Source: Pantoea brenneri
GTDB lineage: Bacteria > Pseudomonadota > Gammaproteobacteria > Enterobacterales > Enterobacteriaceae
Reading direction: 5' to 3'
Length of the DNA stretch: 64,000 nucleotides
NCBI GenBank assembly: GCA_002095305.1
Contig: MIEI01000004.1
Location: 39,896-103,895, forward strand
The notes below the pieces were generated by a model. That model was not told the DNA's origin. It worked only from the letters and a program-made list of their open reading frames with translations, and ran no database searches. A program made the translations under genes and the position numbers. Below are positions 62,553 to 64,000 of the stretch, one piece after another. Numbering within the stretch: position 1 is the first letter of the stretch; each line of letters opens with the position of its first letter.

Positions 62553-63767
62553 ATGTCTGAAGTAAATGAAGTTCTGAAGCAGGTTACAGCCAGCATCAAC
62601 GAAGCCAGCGGCAAGTTTAACGCGAAGGCCGAAGAAGCGCTGACCGAGGCGAAAAAATCAGGCTCACTGTCAGCGGAAACAAAAGCGGCAGTGGATAAAA
62701 TGGCGAGTGAGCTTAACGCCATGCGTGAAGCAGAAAAAACGCTGAAGGCTGCGCTGGGTGACCTGGAACAGCACGTTGCGCAGATGCCGCTGGCGAATGC
62801 GAAAAACGTTATCGAAACCGTTGGGGGTCAGGTTGTTTCCTCCGAAGCGCTGAGAGCTTTTTCAGCCAGCATCGAAGGCAATAAGCGCCTGAGCATTCCG
62901 GTTAAGGCTGCGTTGCTGTCGGTCAACTTGCCGGGCCAGATCGTTGCACCTGACCGCCTGCCAGGTATCGATCAGCAGCCAAAACAGCGACTGTTTATCC
63001 GAGACCTGATTGCACCGGGCCGTACTGAGTCCAATACCATCTATTGGGTTCAGCAGACTGGATTTACCAACAATGCGGCGACCGTCGCTGAGAACACTAA
63101 GAAGCCGTACAGCGATATCACTTTTGCGGAAAAAATCACGCCGGTCCGCACTATCGCGCACCTGTTCAAGGCCGCCAAGCAGATTCTTGATGATATGCCG
63201 CAGCTGCAGTCGACGATTGACGCCGAACTGCGCTACGGGCTGAAGTACGTTGAAGAGCAGGAGATTCTGTTCGGCGACGGCACCGGCACGCACCTGAACG
63301 GTATCGTTCCGCAGGCATCTGCATATGCTGCTGCCTTCAGCGTGGCGAATCAAAGTGGTATTGATGATCTGCGACTGGCTATGCTGCAGGCGCAACTGGC
63401 GCGCTTCCCGGCGTCCGGCCATGTTCTGCACTTCATTGATTGGGCGAAGATCGAGCTGACTAAGGACTCGCTGGGTCGTTACATTCTGGCGAACCCGGCA
63501 GCGCTGACTGGTCCTACCCTGTGGGGTCTGCCGGTTGTCGCGACCGAAGCGGCTGCGTTCCAGGGTAAATTCCTGACCGGCGCATTTAATGCCGGTGCGC
63601 AGATTTTCGATCGCGAAGATGCCAACGTGGTTATCTCCACTGAAAACGCCGACGACTTTGAGAAAAACATGATCTCAATCCGCTGTGAGGAACGTCTGGC
63701 GCTGGCCGTTAAGCGTCCTGAAGCGTTCGTTTACGGTTCCTTCACCGCACCTGCTGCAGCTGCGTAA
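62553..63767 (+). CDS. Major capsid protein (HK97 fold)
   Basis: The 404-residue capsid protein has an N-terminal helical scaffold-like (delta) domain (about 1-105, coiled-coil pattern with many Ala/Lys/Glu). The HK97 core follows (SIPVKAALLSVNLPGQIVAPDRLPGI..., RDLIAPGRTESNTIYWVQQTGFTNNAATVAENTKKPYSDITFAEKI). The end is REDANVVISTENADDFEKNMISIRCEERLALAVKRPEAFVYG. The protease gene next to it should remove the N-terminal domain. AAGGATTAACA precedes the ATG. GGCGGCCTCCGGGCCGCC after the stop is a hairpin. Confidence 0.95.
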   Translation: MSEVNEVLKQVTASINEASGKFNAKAEEALTEAKKSGSLSAETKAAVDKMASELNAMREAEKTLKAALGDLEQHVAQMPLANAKNVIETVGGQVVSSEALRAFSASIEGNKRLSIPVKAALLSVNLPGQIVAPDRLPGIDQQPKQRLFIRDLIAPGRTESNTIYWVQQTGFTNNAATVAENTKKPYSDITFAEKITPVRTIAHLFKAAKQILDDMPQLQSTIDAELRYGLKYVEEQEILFGDGTGTHLNGIVPQASAYAAAFSVANQSGIDDLRLAMLQAQLARFPASGHVLHFIDWAKIELTKDSLGRYILANPAALTGPTLWGLPVVATEAAAFQGKFLTGAFNAGAQIFDREDANVVISTENADDFEKNMISIRCEERLALAVKRPEAFVYGSFTAPAAAA

Positions 63768-63808
63768 CAGCAACGGCGGCCTCCGGGCCGCCTTTCCGGG
63801 AGTTACTT

Positions 63809-64000
<192 letters not shown>

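Overview
The window comes from a gammaproteobacterium of the order Enterobacterales, most likely a Pantoea/Erwinia-type member of the Erwiniaceae. The first 39.6 kb keeps the gene order known from the E. coli rluB-osmB-rnb-fabI-sap region (rluB, btuR, yciK, sohB, yciN, topA, cysB, ymiA/yciX/ymiC, acnA, ribA, pgpB, lapAB, pyrF, yciH, osmB, pdeR/rpfR, rnb, fabI, sapFDC). Protein lengths and motifs fit enterobacterial orthologues closely. The genus is an inference from overall similarity and the presence of rpfF; no rRNA or other taxonomic marker is present.

Host part, 1-39657. Positions 136-16798 hold housekeeping genes: rRNA pseudouridine synthase, cobalamin adenosyltransferase, topoisomerase I, the cysteine regulator CysB, stress aconitase, GTP cyclohydrolase II, phospholipid and LPS-control membrane proteins, and OMP decarboxylase. 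Positions 17148-24567 are more variable: a frameshifted AraD-type epimerase gene, the 2-keto-3-deoxygluconate permease KdgT, a convergent rpfF-rpfR pair (DSF-type fatty-acid signal synthase and its c-di-GMP-modulating receptor), and a CstA-type peptide/pyruvate transporter with its YbdD-like partner. Positions 24754-35818 carry RNase II, a YdeP-type molybdoenzyme, a glucose/maltose-type PTS IICB, a chemoreceptor, a DUF1275 membrane protein, a LysR regulator that lacks a standard start codon, and a carboxymuconolactone-decarboxylase-type protein. fabI and the 3' genes of the sap peptide-transporter operon follow; sapF is frameshifted.

Prophage part, about 39658 to beyond 64000. A lambdoid prophage with HK97-type head genes sits directly upstream of sapC, so it separates sapCDF from sapAB. 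Its layout is int (+); a leftward early operon ending in an excisionase-like gene; a structured leader with a terminator; P_L/O_L, cI, O_R/P_R and cro; a CII-like regulator; a replication initiator gene containing five iterons at an exact 23-bp period; a ParB-like gene; rusA; a KilA-N antirepressor-type gene; DUF968; antiterminator Q (frameshifted); a late promoter with an immediate terminator; a reverse-strand accessory pair (SLATT-like membrane protein plus a 45-aa protein); holin, endolysin and Rz/Rz1; an Acb2/Tad1-like anti-defence candidate; HNH endonuclease; a probable cos region; TerS, TerL, portal, ClpP-type protease and capsid. The window stops inside a head gene with a (Pro-Glu)n repeat. 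The right attachment site and the tail genes lie outside.

Most notable points: (1) a GTGTGTGGAG element found six times in the prophage, always 5-10 nt before a possible start codon; (2) 23-bp iterons that ignore the reading frame inside the initiator gene; (3) a probable cyclic-nucleotide sponge next to the lysis genes; (4) the small membrane-protein pair transcribed against the late operon; (5) mutually exclusive hairpins in the leftward leader, with no recognisable N gene; (6) interruption of the sap operon. Three genes (araD-like, sapF, Q) are each one base short of an intact frame, so consensus sequencing errors must be excluded before calling them mutations.
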